From assembly GCA_905221615.1 (NCBI GenBank), contig CAJNDT010006000.1:1-64000 (forward strand): DNA of 64,000 nt, given 5' to 3'. The DNA is from Symbiodinium sp. CCMP2592. Lineage: Eukaryota; Sar; Dinophyceae; Suessiales; Symbiodiniaceae. Under the pieces are notes generated by a model. The model was not told the origin of the DNA, did not search any database, and saw nothing but the letters and a program-made list of their open reading frames with translations. The stretch's first letter is position 1. Every line of letters starts with the position of its first letter. This document shows, one piece after another, positions 18,386-27,681 of this stretch. The position numbers and the translations under genes were made by a program.

Positions 18386-19452
18386 GTGGGAGATAAGGTG
18401 CAACAGCGCTCGGAGGCGCCGACCGGATATCCGCCGGCTTTTGCCACGGCGGTAGCTGAGGTGTTCATCGCAGGTTTGACTCAGCGACAGCTACCGTGTC
18501 GCAGCCCGGCCTTGACTAATAAATCGCTGCGGGTTGCGGCCATGAATCAGCCACGTGGGGCGATGCCGGAAGTGGTGTCTGAATGGAAGTTGGTGGTTTA
18601 TGTCCTTCTGCCACCGCAGGTCGAGGATCCGTTTGGCGGATCGAAACGCCTTAAACAGGACTGGAAGGTCCCACACGGCGCCCGTGTGTTGCCGGAGCTC
18701 AGGACGCTCCCGCAGGATTCCCAGCTTCTGTCGCGTACTCAGTCAGGGGGGCAATTGAGCCCGCAACTTCAGCAGGAAATGCAAAACTTGAATGGAGCCT
18801 CAGTTTTGCGAGTGGGCATCCCATGGGATCCTACCAAGGCAGGTAAGACTGGACACCCATACCATAAGTTATCCAAGTGCAACAAGGATCTCAGAGACCT
18901 TGTCCACGACCTAGTTCATAAACCGGGAATGGTTCGTTCTCAGAGGAAGAACTACATCGAGAAGTGGGCCAGACGAGCCAAAGAATTGGAACCAGAGGAA
19001 ACCAAGCTGAAGGCTGGCATGTCGGATCACAGAAGGAAGATTCTTCAACCCAAACGTATCTTGTTGTTCGAAGAGATGCTGCCAGATATTGGGTATGATG
19101 ATATGGGTGTGGTTCAGGAACTCATCGACGGAGCCACCCTGACGGGGGACATTCCTATCACTGGGGTGTTGGATACCAAGCTCAAGCCTGCTAGGTTGGA
19201 CACTGAACATCTTTTGGGGATGTCTGATGAAATCAAACAGCAGATCCGGGCGAAGACTGGTTCATCGGGTGATAAGGAAATCGATCAGCTGTTGTGGGAT
19301 AAGACGATGGAAGAGGTACAGAGTGGATACCTCTCGGGACCTTATGATTTCGAGTCATTGCCGAAACGGTGTTTGGTCAGCTCCCGCTTTCCGTTGCTAC
19401 AAGGAGATAAGCTGCGACCTATTGACAACTACTCATCGAGTTTGATCAACGA
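18386..19452 (+). CDS. DIRS-like reverse transcriptase gene, 5' part (split by LINE)
   Basis: The N-terminal part of a DIRS-like polyprotein. After a long uncharacterised basic region it reaches the RT start motif SSRFPLLQGDKLRPIDNYS. The RT then breaks off at SLIN (19439-19450), where a LINE has inserted. Codons resume in the same frame at 26090. The distance from 19453 to 26103 is 6651 bases, a multiple of three. Removing it gives one open frame of 808 codons from 18386 to the stop at 27463, so the gene was intact at insertion. The open frame after 19452 up to 19624 belongs to the LINE and is spurious. The start at ATG 18386 is the first in frame, but an upstream part may have been lost. 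Confidence 0.8.
19439..19452 (+). repeat. Left target-site duplication of LINE 1
   Basis: The 14 bases agtttgatcaacga recur exactly at 26090-26103. They encode S-L-I-N and two bases of the next codon of the split reverse transcriptase. The bases flanking the two copies differ, so the repeat is limited to the duplication. Confidence 0.93.
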
Positions 19453-19467
19453 AGCCTCTCGGCTCAA
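19453..19467 (+). promoter_or_regulatory. Degenerate spliced leader at LINE 1 5' junction
   Basis: The first 15 bases of the LINE read agcctctcggctcaa. The leader has agcc, then five bases, then ggctcaa; here the middle is four bases (tctc), of which two match. The position immediately after the target-site duplication is where a trans-spliced RNA would start if it were copied full length. This is inference from a partial match. Confidence 0.5.
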
Positions 19468-19517
19468 TCCTGTTTCTGCTGCGAGTGGTGGGTGGGGCGG
19501 GGTAGCTGTAGATTCGC

Positions 19518-21389
19518 ATGGTTTTCAGCAGCCGTCGGTGCCTCTGTTCACTGCGCTTGGTGCAACTTTTCATGGTTTTCCTTTACACGATTTTCACGAT
19601 TTCCTTATTTGGCATGAATCATGACAATTTTATTCTACAGAGCACTACAACAGCAGCAGATTTACATGGATGTGATGTGGCCGCGGCGGTCCCAAGTCCG
19701 TCGGCTGTGAAGTCTGGGTCTCGACAGGGAGCTCTGGACAGCAGAGGCGAGGGTTCAGAGGCGAAGCACACGTCTCTGAGGAGCAGCGCTCATGATGAAG
19801 AAGACGTTTCGACCAGTGCTGCGAAACTTTGTGCTAGAGGCCAACATAGCTACAGTTTTTCCCGGCAAAGATCATACAAACGAGCAGTCGCGCGAGCAGG
19901 TCGGGATGGCTTTGCTCGCTACCGTGGTCGTATCATGCAGGCTCACGAGCTTCAAGCCCAGTATCGCCCAGCGGCGCAGCAGACTCCTTCAGCAAAGCCA
20001 ACCACATCCGGTGCAAGCTCCCAGGCATCAGCGGCGATCAAGCTTTTGACTTGGAACTGCGGCGGATTTTCCACATGCAAGGACGAATTTTACACATGGC
20101 TCAAAACATGTTCATGTGACGCGGTCTGCTTGCAGGAGACTTGGATGAGGGAAAGCTCGGAGTTTGTTGCGGGCGAGTGGACATGTGTCCAAAGCGGCGT
20201 GGGCACTTCGGTGTCCAGAGCACAGGCAGGAGTCATGATCATGCTCAAGAGGTCGGTCTTTGACAGCGGCACCATTCGCTACAATCACGTAGTTGCAGGC
20301 AGAGTTCTCCATGTTCGGGCGCAGAGCAAACACGGCTGGGTGGACATCGTAGGCACCTACATGCATGCAGGGGGGAGTAGAGAGAGCGACACCGAGATCG
20401 TGAAGAAACGCTCAAAGGTGTGGACGGCACTACGCACCACCCTTGGTCAGATTCCTCGAGGCAGCCAGCTGCTTCTCTGTGGCGACTTTAACACGATCAC
20501 CAAGCCCACCCCTCCTTGCATAGGTGCAGGCACTTGCGATGGCGAGAAGGAGGCCTCCCTGGACTCAGACGACATGCTGGGCATCTTGCAGGACTTTGGG
20601 TTGCAGGCTGTGAACACTTTCGGCAAGCATGGTAGCTACACCCATGTTCTTGAACAGCGCGGTAAGCAGTACCGATCCTTCCTGGACTATGTGATGGTCA
20701 GACGGCGAGGTGCTACACTCAGGACAGCCTCTCGCATCATTGGTGACTGTCCAGTGGCTCGCTGGCGTGGAGGTGGACGGCATCTACCTGTGGCAGTCAC
20801 TTTGCACTTCAGGCGTTTTCAGTTCGTAAAGCCCCGGCCTCAACCATCCTGGCCACAATGGAAGTGTACCTTGCTCACTGCCAGGATTGCTCAGAATGGT
20901 CCGGATGTGCAGGCCTTCCAGGCACAGGTCGAACATGAGCTGAACCAAGTTTCTGTTTACACACCGGAGCAAGTGAACAGCATCATCCTGAAGGCCGGCC
21001 AGCAAAATTTTTCCATCGAGCGCCAAAGCAGTTTGCGGCCGCCCTGGGAACATCACCAACACGTGGGCACCATTAAGAACATGTGGTTGCAGCGCAGACT
21101 TGCCAGCCAGCAATTTCGGCTATGTGTCTCAGGTCTTCGTGCGTGCTTTCGTGCTTGGAGGTGCCATTTTCGCTTTCAGCAAATGCATAAAATTGTGGCC
21201 CGCAACAGCCGACTTCTCCGGCGGTACCGTTTCAACGAACTTCTTCGTCGGGCCGAGGCTGCTGATTACCTCAACCGTGTGGATCAACTTTTCCTTCTTG
21301 TTGCGCAGGCATGCCCCCAAGCAGCCCCGAACACGAGCACAGCTTCGGTCGAGCACGGGTGCGCTGCTAATGCCACACGCCGAGGCTAA
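19518..21389 (+). CDS. LINE 1 endonuclease (APE-type) protein
   Basis: The first ~170 residues are leader-like, Ser/Ala/Arg-rich and not recognised. The endonuclease fold starts at LLTWNCGGF (nt 20044; catalytic Asn), followed by CLQETW (Glu at 20136), CGDFNT (Asp at 20484), SFLDYVMVRR and a final RHLPVAVTL in place of the usual SDH. APE endonucleases nick the target DNA to prime reverse transcription. A T-rich stretch ending in ctacag (about 19560-19640) could be an unspliced intron-like segment. The protein connects to the reverse transcriptase by a frame change at 21330-21389, so ORF2 is either frameshifted or programmed to shift. Confidence 0.85.
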   Translation: MVFSSRRCLCSLRLVQLFMVFLYTIFTISLFGMNHDNFILQSTTTAADLHGCDVAAAVPSPSAVKSGSRQGALDSRGEGSEAKHTSLRSSAHDEEDVSTSAAKLCARGQHSYSFSRQRSYKRAVARAGRDGFARYRGRIMQAHELQAQYRPAAQQTPSAKPTTSGASSQASAAIKLLTWNCGGFSTCKDEFYTWLKTCSCDAVCLQETWMRESSEFVAGEWTCVQSGVGTSVSRAQAGVMIMLKRSVFDSGTIRYNHVVAGRVLHVRAQSKHGWVDIVGTYMHAGGSRESDTEIVKKRSKVWTALRTTLGQIPRGSQLLLCGDFNTITKPTPPCIGAGTCDGEKEASLDSDDMLGILQDFGLQAVNTFGKHGSYTHVLEQRGKQYRSFLDYVMVRRRGATLRTASRIIGDCPVARWRGGGRHLPVAVTLHFRRFQFVKPRPQPSWPQWKCTLLTARIAQNGPDVQAFQAQVEHELNQVSVYTPEQVNSIILKAGQQNFSIERQSSLRPPWEHHQHVGTIKNMWLQRRLASQQFRLCVSGLRACFRAWRCHFRFQQMHKIVARNSRLLRRYRFNELLRRAEAADYLNRVDQLFLLVAQACPQAAPNTSTASVEHGCAANATRRG

Positions 21390-23917
21390 GGCCCTAGCCA
21401 CGTATTGGAAGGAGGTTACCACCGCATCTGTCCCGAGCCAGGCACCGGAACCGCTACCTTTTGACATTCAGCAGGAGGCGATTCAGTCTGCCCTTGAGGC
21501 ACTACCGGCCAACAAAGCCGCGCCCGCCCACTATGCACCACATGTTCTATGGAGTTGTGCTGCACCCTCTGTGGCACGAGTACTAGAGCGAGGGTTGATG
21601 CAGACATGGAGACAGGCAGCGGCCACGGTTCCGGTCGCATGGGCCGATGCATGGCTTACTTTTCTTCAGAAGCCCAACAAGGCAGGGAATGCCCCTCAGC
21701 ATCTCCGTCCAATTGCTCTTCTAGATCCGGTCGGAAAGGCGGTTACGGGAATCCTTCGCGATCAGCTCGACACTTACATCATCCCACACATGGTGGAGCA
21801 GCATCAGTATGGTTTTCTTCCTCACAGGTCAGTGCAACAGGCCTTGGGACATGCTTTCATGCATTGCCGAACTGTTCGTAGCATTTGCCAAGCTCAACAA
21901 CGCTCCTTGTACGAGCAGAAGGCCGGGAACAAGTCGCTGGGATTGGCAGGGGGAATGATCTTAAGTATCGATCTGACCCAGGCCTTTGACAGGGTCGACC
22001 GGGGATTACTGGAGGCCTCTTTGATTCACATCGGCGTCCCGGCTGAGCTTCGCCATTTGCTTCTTCAGTGGGTTCATGCTGCCCATTATGTTGTGCAACG
22101 TGAAGGTCACACTCAGCGCTTCGGCACAACGCAAGGAATCAGGCAGGGTTGCCGACTTTCGCCGTCATTGTGGAACTGTGTGGTCATCTACCTTACCCAT
22201 CTCCGAGAGCAAAAATTTGGCTCCGATTGGTGCAGGCAACACCTGGTGGGATATGCCGACGACAACCTCTTCAAGTGGACTTTCCGTGCCAAGGCCGAGG
22301 TTACTCAGGCCATTGCCGAAGCAGGGGACATTGTTGCTCTATTTGAGGGCCACGGGCTACAAGTGAGCAAAGACAAGACAGCCATCCTTCTTCGACTGGC
22401 CGGCTCCCAAGCAGCGGCCCTGCGCAGCAAAATCACCACGAAGGTGGAAGGCAAGTGTCACCTGATGTTGGGCCCGGACCTCACCCTGCCCGTCAAGTCT
22501 CAACACGTCTACCTCGGCGCCATTATTTCTTTTGCCAGGTTTGAAGAATACACAGCAGCCCACAGACGCCAGGCTGGAATCGCCACATACCATCGCCTAC
22601 GACAACATCTGCACTCTAAGCGTGCCTGGCCCCTACATAAAAGAATCCGCCTATGGAAAGCCTACATCTTGCCAACAGTCTTCTACGCGTTGACGGCTTC
22701 GGGTCTCACAGCCAAGAGTGCATCCATGATCAGGGTCGAATTGGTCAAGCAGCTCAGGGCCATCGCGGGAAGCCCACGCCATCTTACCCTGGAGCCCGAC
22801 GCCCAATTTCTTGAAGGGCTAGGCCTGGAGTCTCCGTTGCAGCTACTGGTGCGCAGGCAGGTCCGAGTCTTGGAAAAGACCCGCGAGCTCCAAGGCAAAC
22901 TCCCGCCACACGATGTCAGACTCGACCCGGCACTGTTTGCACATGAGGAAAGCATTCTCCAGCAGTTCCAGAACTTTGTTCAGCCGGACTCAACAACGGG
23001 TGCTGCTGCTGACCTGCCCTGCCCTGACTGTGGCAAATGCTTTCCAACTGCAGCGTCCCTACGCCAGCACCGTGCCAGTGCACACAGGCGAGGAGAGGAC
23101 AAACCGAGTGGTGAACGTTTTGACCGGCTGCTTCACGGCAAGGACGGCCTCCCGCAATGCATCAATTGCGGGCACAAATTCCGATTATGGGAGGAGCTAC
23201 AGCGGCATGTCGAGCTTGGCCGTTGCCAGGCTACAGCAAAAGCTGAGTATGAGGACGTCCACCCCCCGTTGCTAGCCAAAGTCCTAGAGGATGAAATTGC
23301 TTTCCCGGAGGTCTTCCATCAGCTACCGCCCCCGGACCTCAAGACCGAGCTCAACGAGAGGTGTGCACTGTGCCGAACCTGGCTCCCCAATGAAAACTAC
23401 ATGAAGGTTCATTATGGACGTGTGCATCGTGACGAGTGGCAGGCGCATAGTGGTCGTGTCCGCGTATGGTGCATGAACAACCTCCCGCCCATTAAGGGCA
23501 TATGCCGATGGTGTGGACACAAGGACCAATCAGGCAGGGATCATCGTGCCACATGCCCGGCTTTATTTCAGCTGGCCATGACTTGGTTCGTGAATGGAGG
23601 TCCACCCGAGGCCGCCGATGTGACCGACTTGGCCGGTACCCCTTACCCTTCCGCGGAGGATATAAAACCTTTGCGTGGCACTTGTCAGGTTTGTCTTGCA
23701 GATATTTCCAAGCAGCGCTTCAAAACACACATGCAGCGACATCACGGCGAGCTTTGGCGCAATATGCAACCTCGTGTGCAGCTCTTGTGTGCAGAGTGGA
23801 CGGGCTCGATCACCATTCCCTGCTCCCTGTGTGGGGCCAAAGGCATCAAGAAGGCCGATCACGCACATACCTGTGTTCCTCTTCAGCAGCATGCCCTCAA
23901 ACTTTGCATGGCCAGGC
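21330..23917 (+). CDS. LINE 1 reverse transcriptase and zinc-finger region
   Basis: RT motifs appear in order: PNKAGNAPQHLRPIALL, a GFLPHRS segment, SIDLTQAFDRVD (Asp at about 21970), GIRQGCRLSPSLWN, and catalytic YADD (22252-22263). The thumb region follows. After it come six Cys/His clusters: CPDCGKCF...H, CINCGHKF...H, CALCRTWL...H, CRWCGHKD...H, CQVCLADI...H and CSLCGAKG...H. Such fingers in LINEs bind nucleic acid and may set target specificity. The frame itself stays open to 25767. Between 23918 and 24946 I think the other frame is the coding one, after which this frame encodes the USP-like domain. Confidence 0.88.
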
Positions 23918-24946
23918 ATGATGGACACCGAGATTCAGGATGTGTTCGCCGGCTGCCTGCCGGCTCTGGCGAAGCTCAGCGCGGTGAACTTTCAGGACCC
24001 GTTGGAGATCGAGGCAACGGGGGACCAGGAAATGCCCAACCGAGGCAAGAGGTCACGACAGGAGCCCGAGATGAACAAGGACAAGCAGCCTCCGAAGGGG
24101 GGCAAAGGCAAGGGCGGACGTCGCGACAACGACGGCCGAGGCCGGGGACACAACAGCTGGGGCAGCTGGGACTACAACCACGGCTGGGATGCCAACGGCT
24201 GGGATGCCAACAACTGGGGTGCTCCACACAGGCATCCGCGGCCGAACATGGAGCAGCTGGTGGAAGCCTTGTGCAGGCTGACCTTGAAACAGGAGGAGGA
24301 GCTGCAACTTATCCGCACCGAAAAGCAATTCCTGTTGCATCTAGAGTCAGGGACACATGGTCTCCTGGCTCCGCTGTGGCAGGTGGCGCAGGCTTGGAAG
24401 ACGGGACGGGACAAAACCCCGCCGACGGTTACCAGTTCACTTCGGGTCGCCTTAATCAAAAGTCTGCTTGCGGAATGGGTCACCCGCCTCGACATGATGA
24501 CCAAGGACGAGGCTACAATCAAAAAGATGGAGGCCCAGGGGTGGGTCAAAGTGCAGGGCGAGAAGGAGCTTCATTGGACATTTCAGCAACGGAATGCGGA
24601 GAGCCGTCGATTGGAACTGGATGCCACCCGCCCACCAATCGGACACACTCAGATGGTGAAGATTGCGCACGACCTGCAGCAGCTGGTGATGACAGGGAAG
24701 GAGGAGCTCATTCACCGCTTCCACTCGACAAGGAAGCTCACCGAAACGGTGACAGGGGATACACTCCCCTTCATTTTGTCGGTGGCAATGAGGGGCACCC
24801 GAGCACAACAAGCCCACGACCTGCTTCGCAGCTTGACGGGCAGTGCAGCTCTTCGTTTGGTGGGGGTTCGGATCCGCGGCGAGCGCATGAACTTGCAACC
24901 ACTCGCCCAGCACATCGCAAAGATGGCGGCAGCTCTTCGGCGCTAA
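23918..24946 (+). CDS. LINE 1 basic/helical ORF, RGG-like
   Basis: Starts at the tandem ATGATG (23918/23921), in the +1 frame relative to the RT. It has 342 residues: an acidic N-terminus, a basic Lys/Gly/Arg segment with RGRGH, a Trp-Asp-Ala-Asn repeat (GWDANGWDANNWG), then a helical domain from MEQLVEALC to the end. A related protein is encoded in LINE 2 at about 36755-37419. Matching positions include the QxxxLxxL start, PLWQVAQAW against PLLQEVAATW, AEWVTRLD against AEIVTRVT, and the closing helices. I infer an RNA-binding or chaperone role comparable to LINE ORF1, but placed 3' of RT. The other frame is also open across this gene. Confidence 0.7.
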   Translation: MMDTEIQDVFAGCLPALAKLSAVNFQDPLEIEATGDQEMPNRGKRSRQEPEMNKDKQPPKGGKGKGGRRDNDGRGRGHNSWGSWDYNHGWDANGWDANNWGAPHRHPRPNMEQLVEALCRLTLKQEEELQLIRTEKQFLLHLESGTHGLLAPLWQVAQAWKTGRDKTPPTVTSSLRVALIKSLLAEWVTRLDMMTKDEATIKKMEAQGWVKVQGEKELHWTFQQRNAESRRLELDATRPPIGHTQMVKIAHDLQQLVMTGKEELIHRFHSTRKLTETVTGDTLPFILSVAMRGTRAQQAHDLLRSLTGSAALRLVGVRIRGERMNLQPLAQHIAKMAAALRR

Positions 24947-24999
24947 AGGTGGCCGGGATCCTCACTACAGCTTTCAGTTTGCATGATCGACACGGTTAC

Positions 25000-25767
25000 A
25001 TGGTGGTGTGCATGCTTGCTTGGCTTATGGCAGGTGCTGACCAATATGATGTGGACTTCCTAACAGGTCGCCTCGCTCCTGCCGTTAAGTCATTCCTTGC
25101 TATGGGCACATCGTTCGGGTTATCCTCTTCATTGCCGTGGCGGTCATGGCTCCAAGGCTGGGACTCGACAACACCCACCATCACAGGCTGGCTGCAACAC
25201 ATCCTGCCAAAGGCTGCGGCTCAATCAATGCAAGGACGATGGGAGGCCAGAACGGCTGCTCCTGATGGCTCGTTCGTTTGCAACCAAGCTGGCGACACAT
25301 GGCAACCGATTTGCTTGCAGGCGGAAATCCTTGGGAACACATGCCATCTGGACATGAGTGTACTTTTCTCAGAATGGCGTACACATGGGGCTCGTTGTGC
25401 ACTTGTCCAGGCTCCTGATATCCTTTGTGTTGTTTCCCCGAGGTGGCTCTGCAGTACATCGGGTGAGTGGCGATTGATCAACCAGGGCAAAACACCTACA
25501 ACAGTTCATATCCCATGTTTCCATGCGGAGAGTGTTGCAACTTACAACATACCGTATCAGCTCATGTCTGTGGTTATGCACGGTGCATCTGGTGATCCTT
25601 TCGGTGCTCGTTACTGGGCGAGCTCAAAGAAGACTGGATGGCATGCACATACCAATGGTAAGATTGCCAAGCCTGTCAAACTGAGTGATACAACCCTTTA
25701 TGCTCGTGATTGTGATGCAGTCTTTCTTTGCAGAGTCGAGGAGAGTGCCACTGGGGGCACTGCATGA
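25000..25767 (+). CDS. LINE 1 degenerate USP-like domain
   Basis: The domain is in frame with the RT and open throughout. The first in-frame ATG is 25000 and the domain may start a little upstream. It aligns along its length with the better-preserved copy in LINE 2: GRWEART against CQWEARP, the LVQAPDILCVVSPRW segment against LLQAPPYLLTSLARY, and the final YQLMSVVMH...YWAS...CDAVFLCRV against YELVAGILH...YRAF...CYILCFRL. The catalytic His box is altered (GARYW where LINE 2 has GHYRA), and the Cys box is poorly conserved, so proteolytic activity is doubtful. Confidence 0.6.
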   Translation: MVVCMLAWLMAGADQYDVDFLTGRLAPAVKSFLAMGTSFGLSSSLPWRSWLQGWDSTTPTITGWLQHILPKAAAQSMQGRWEARTAAPDGSFVCNQAGDTWQPICLQAEILGNTCHLDMSVLFSEWRTHGARCALVQAPDILCVVSPRWLCSTSGEWRLINQGKTPTTVHIPCFHAESVATYNIPYQLMSVVMHGASGDPFGARYWASSKKTGWHAHTNGKIAKPVKLSDTTLYARDCDAVFLCRVEESATGGTA

Positions 25768-26089
25768 TGCGATATGGCTTTTCGTTCATTTCATTCCATG
25801 TCTTTCTGAGTGCTTAGTCCACTGAACGCCGGTAGAAACCGTTAGTTGTACAGTGTACTTTGTTGCCATGTCGTATGCCTTTAGGGATCCTTGACTTAGT
25901 GCTTTTGTTCCACTGTAGCATACGCGTTGCTGCGCTTTCGGGCCGGACGTGTATGGTGCACTCGCTCTTGTGCTACGGCACGGGGTGCCCTTCGCATCTG
26001 AAAGATGCCTTGCGCATAACAACTACCATGCGCATGCTGGGCCTACGCTAGGCGTTCTACTCAAGACTGAGCGCTGCGAGAGAAGGAAA
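25768..26089 (+). other. LINE 1 3' untranslated region
   Basis: No coding signal. Near the end it holds a small palindrome, gcctacgctaggc (26041-26053), and closes with ctgcgagagaaggaaaa. The 3' tail of LINE 2 shares the gcctacgc block (38571-38578) and a similar ctgcgat...aaaaaa ending at about the same distance. These shared bases may be what the RT recognises to start copying. Confidence 0.55.
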
Positions 26090-26103
26090 AGTTTGATCAA
26101 CGA
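26090..26103 (+). repeat. Right target-site duplication of LINE 1
   Basis: An exact copy of 19439-19452 (agtttgatcaacga). It restarts the reverse transcriptase in the same reading frame (S-L-I-N-D). The first a could also belong to the LINE tail, so the duplication is 13 or 14 bases. Confidence 0.93.
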
Positions 26104-27463
26104 TACGGTCACAGTCTCTGAAAAGCCCATCACGCACTCTATCGACGAAATCGCTTTGTTGATAAATACACTTTCCAGTGCTGCTCGAAAGAAGAACTTG
26201 AATGCATTGTACGGGAAAACAGCGGATCTGAAGGGAGCTTACAGACAACTGGCGGTGTCTGACACGAGCTTAGATTTTTCTTACCTTGCGGTCTACGACC
26301 CGGCGGAGGAGAAGCCCAAGTTGTTCCAACAACTAGCTGTGCCTTTCGGCTCCACCAAGGCCGTGTACTTTTTCCTCAGAGTAGCAAGGGCGCTTTGGAC
26401 TATCTTGGTCAAAGGGGCCAAAATCCCAACCACGAATTATTTTGACGATTTTGTTCTGCTCGCTCTTGGAGGAGATAGGAGTTCGTGTTCACACGCTTTC
26501 GATGAAGTTATGAAGCTGCTAGGTTGGAAGCTGTCAGCTGATAAAACGACGGAGTGGAACACAAGCTTCGAGGCCCTCGGCGTTCTTTTCGAGCTTGACC
26601 AGACGGGGTCCGGAGTGCTGAAGGTCAAGAACACTGAGAAACGACGCAAGGAACTCACGGGTGCGATCAAAGGTTTTCTGGACAAGGGAACCATGACTCA
26701 GAAGGAAGCTCTACAACTGCGGGGTAGGCTGCAGTTTGCTCAAGCCCAGTTTTTCGGTAGGCTGGGAAGAAGGTGCCTGACGGAGGTGACAAAGCATGCC
26801 TACACTGGCAGGTCAAAGCTTTCGTCGATGGCCAAGGAACGACTTGAAGAGTTTGGTAAGTTCCTTGACATGGCCCAACCGAGGCTAGTGGGGCAAGTTT
26901 CATGCAGGACTTTTATGATCCTTACCGATGCGGCGTTTGAAACGGAGTCAGGAACTGGAGGACTAGGGGGCGTCCTTCTCACCGGGTCAGGTTCGGCACT
27001 CTCTTTCTTCAGCGTGCCGATCTCAGAGCAGCAAGCCAAGTCTATGTCGTTGCAGGATGAGCATACCATCATATACGAACTAGAGATGTTCGGGGTCTTG
27101 ATCGGTCTCAAGCTCTTGGTCGAAAAAACGGCTGCTTTCGCAGAATCATACGAACAGCCAGGTGCTGTTGCTGGGACTGGAGTGATTTGCTATATCGATA
27201 ATGATGCTGCGAGACATGCATACATCGCCGGCTCTTCGAAGAAAGGGGTCGCGGGGATTCTTATCGATGAAGTCAATTTCCTGGAGTATGTCCACGGCAT
27301 CTTGCCGTGGTATGCGAGAGTGGCATCACCTGCTAATCTGGCAGATGAACCATCGAGGATGAAACTTGATAGAGTCAAGAGACTAGGATTCAAAGACGAG
27401 TCTGTCGAGGCGACCAAAGCGGTGTTATCGATTGTGAAGAGAGCTTCGAATCTGCCTGCTTAA
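26090..27463 (+). CDS. DIRS-like RT/RNase H gene, 3' part
   Basis: Continues the interrupted protein with VTVSEKPITHSIDEIA, then RT motifs DLKGAYRQLAV, PFGSTKAVYFFLRV and catalytic YFDDF (26438-26452; FDD type as in DIRS-like RTs). A SALGV-like segment (EALGVLFELD) and a thumb follow. The RNase H part has ILTDAAFE, a YELEMFGVLIGL segment, YIDNDAARHAY and PWYARVASPANLADEPSR, giving the expected acidic residues. The frame ends at 27463. Any open sequence upstream of 26090 in this frame (from 25949) is LINE 3' DNA. No tyrosine recombinase is visible nearby, so placement in DIRS rests on the RT type and the flanking repeats. Confidence 0.88.
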   Translation, partial: SLINDTVTVSEKPITHSIDEIALLINTLSSAARKKNLNALYGKTADLKGAYRQLAVSDTSLDFSYLAVYDPAEEKPKLFQQLAVPFGSTKAVYFFLRVARALWTILVKGAKIPTTNYFDDFVLLALGGDRSSCSHAFDEVMKLLGWKLSADKTTEWNTSFEALGVLFELDQTGSGVLKVKNTEKRRKELTGAIKGFLDKGTMTQKEALQLRGRLQFAQAQFFGRLGRRCLTEVTKHAYTGRSKLSSMAKERLEEFGKFLDMAQPRLVGQVSCRTFMILTDAAFETESGTGGLGGVLLTGSGSALSFFSVPISEQQAKSMSLQDEHTIIYELEMFGVLIGLKLLVEKTAAFAESYEQPGAVAGTGVICYIDNDAARHAYIAGSSKKGVAGILIDEVNFLEYVHGILPWYARVASPANLADEPSRMKLDRVKRLGFKDESVEATKAVLSIVKRASNLPA

Positions 27464-27482
27464 CACTGCGACTCCTGGAAGT

Positions 27483-27681
27483 GGGGACAAAAAGAGTCTT
27501 GTGTCTCACAGGACCGACAGTTCGAAGTTTTCTGCCGGGTGCGGTACTTGCTACCCCAACGTGTGAAAATAGCGTCGAGCTTTGAGCTACTTGCATGTGG
27601 CATGTGCGAGTGCAAGCATTTATCCCTGAAGGTTCAAACATGATAGACATCAAAACACAAAGCACGATCTTCGAACGATAA
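27483..27681 (+). repeat. 199-bp direct repeat, copy 1 (possible split direct repeat)
   Basis: Identical by eye to 28177-28375. It starts ggggacaaaaagagtctt and ends cttcgaacgataa. It lies 20 bases after the DIRS-like RT stop codon. Confidence 0.9.

Larger units (their letters stand above)
19453..26089 (+). mobile_element. LINE 1: full-length non-LTR retrotransposon nested in a DIRS-like gene
   Basis: About 6.64 kb, bounded by a 14-bp target-site duplication. It encodes an apurinic-type endonuclease, reverse transcriptase, several C2H2-like fingers, a small ORF and a USP-like domain, all on the plus strand. The 5' end at the junction resembles the spliced leader. The 3' end is gagaaggaaaa, a very short A-rich tail rather than long poly(A). 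There is a leader of about 65 bases before the first ATG, so this looks like a full-length insertion. Confidence 0.9.

Noticed and set aside
23918-24944. Possible overprinted gene in the RT frame across the small LINE 1 ORF
   Set aside because: The frame is open for 1 kb but its product is Gly/Ala/Arg/Pro-rich, as expected from GC-rich codons read out of register. LINE 2 shows a similar shadow.
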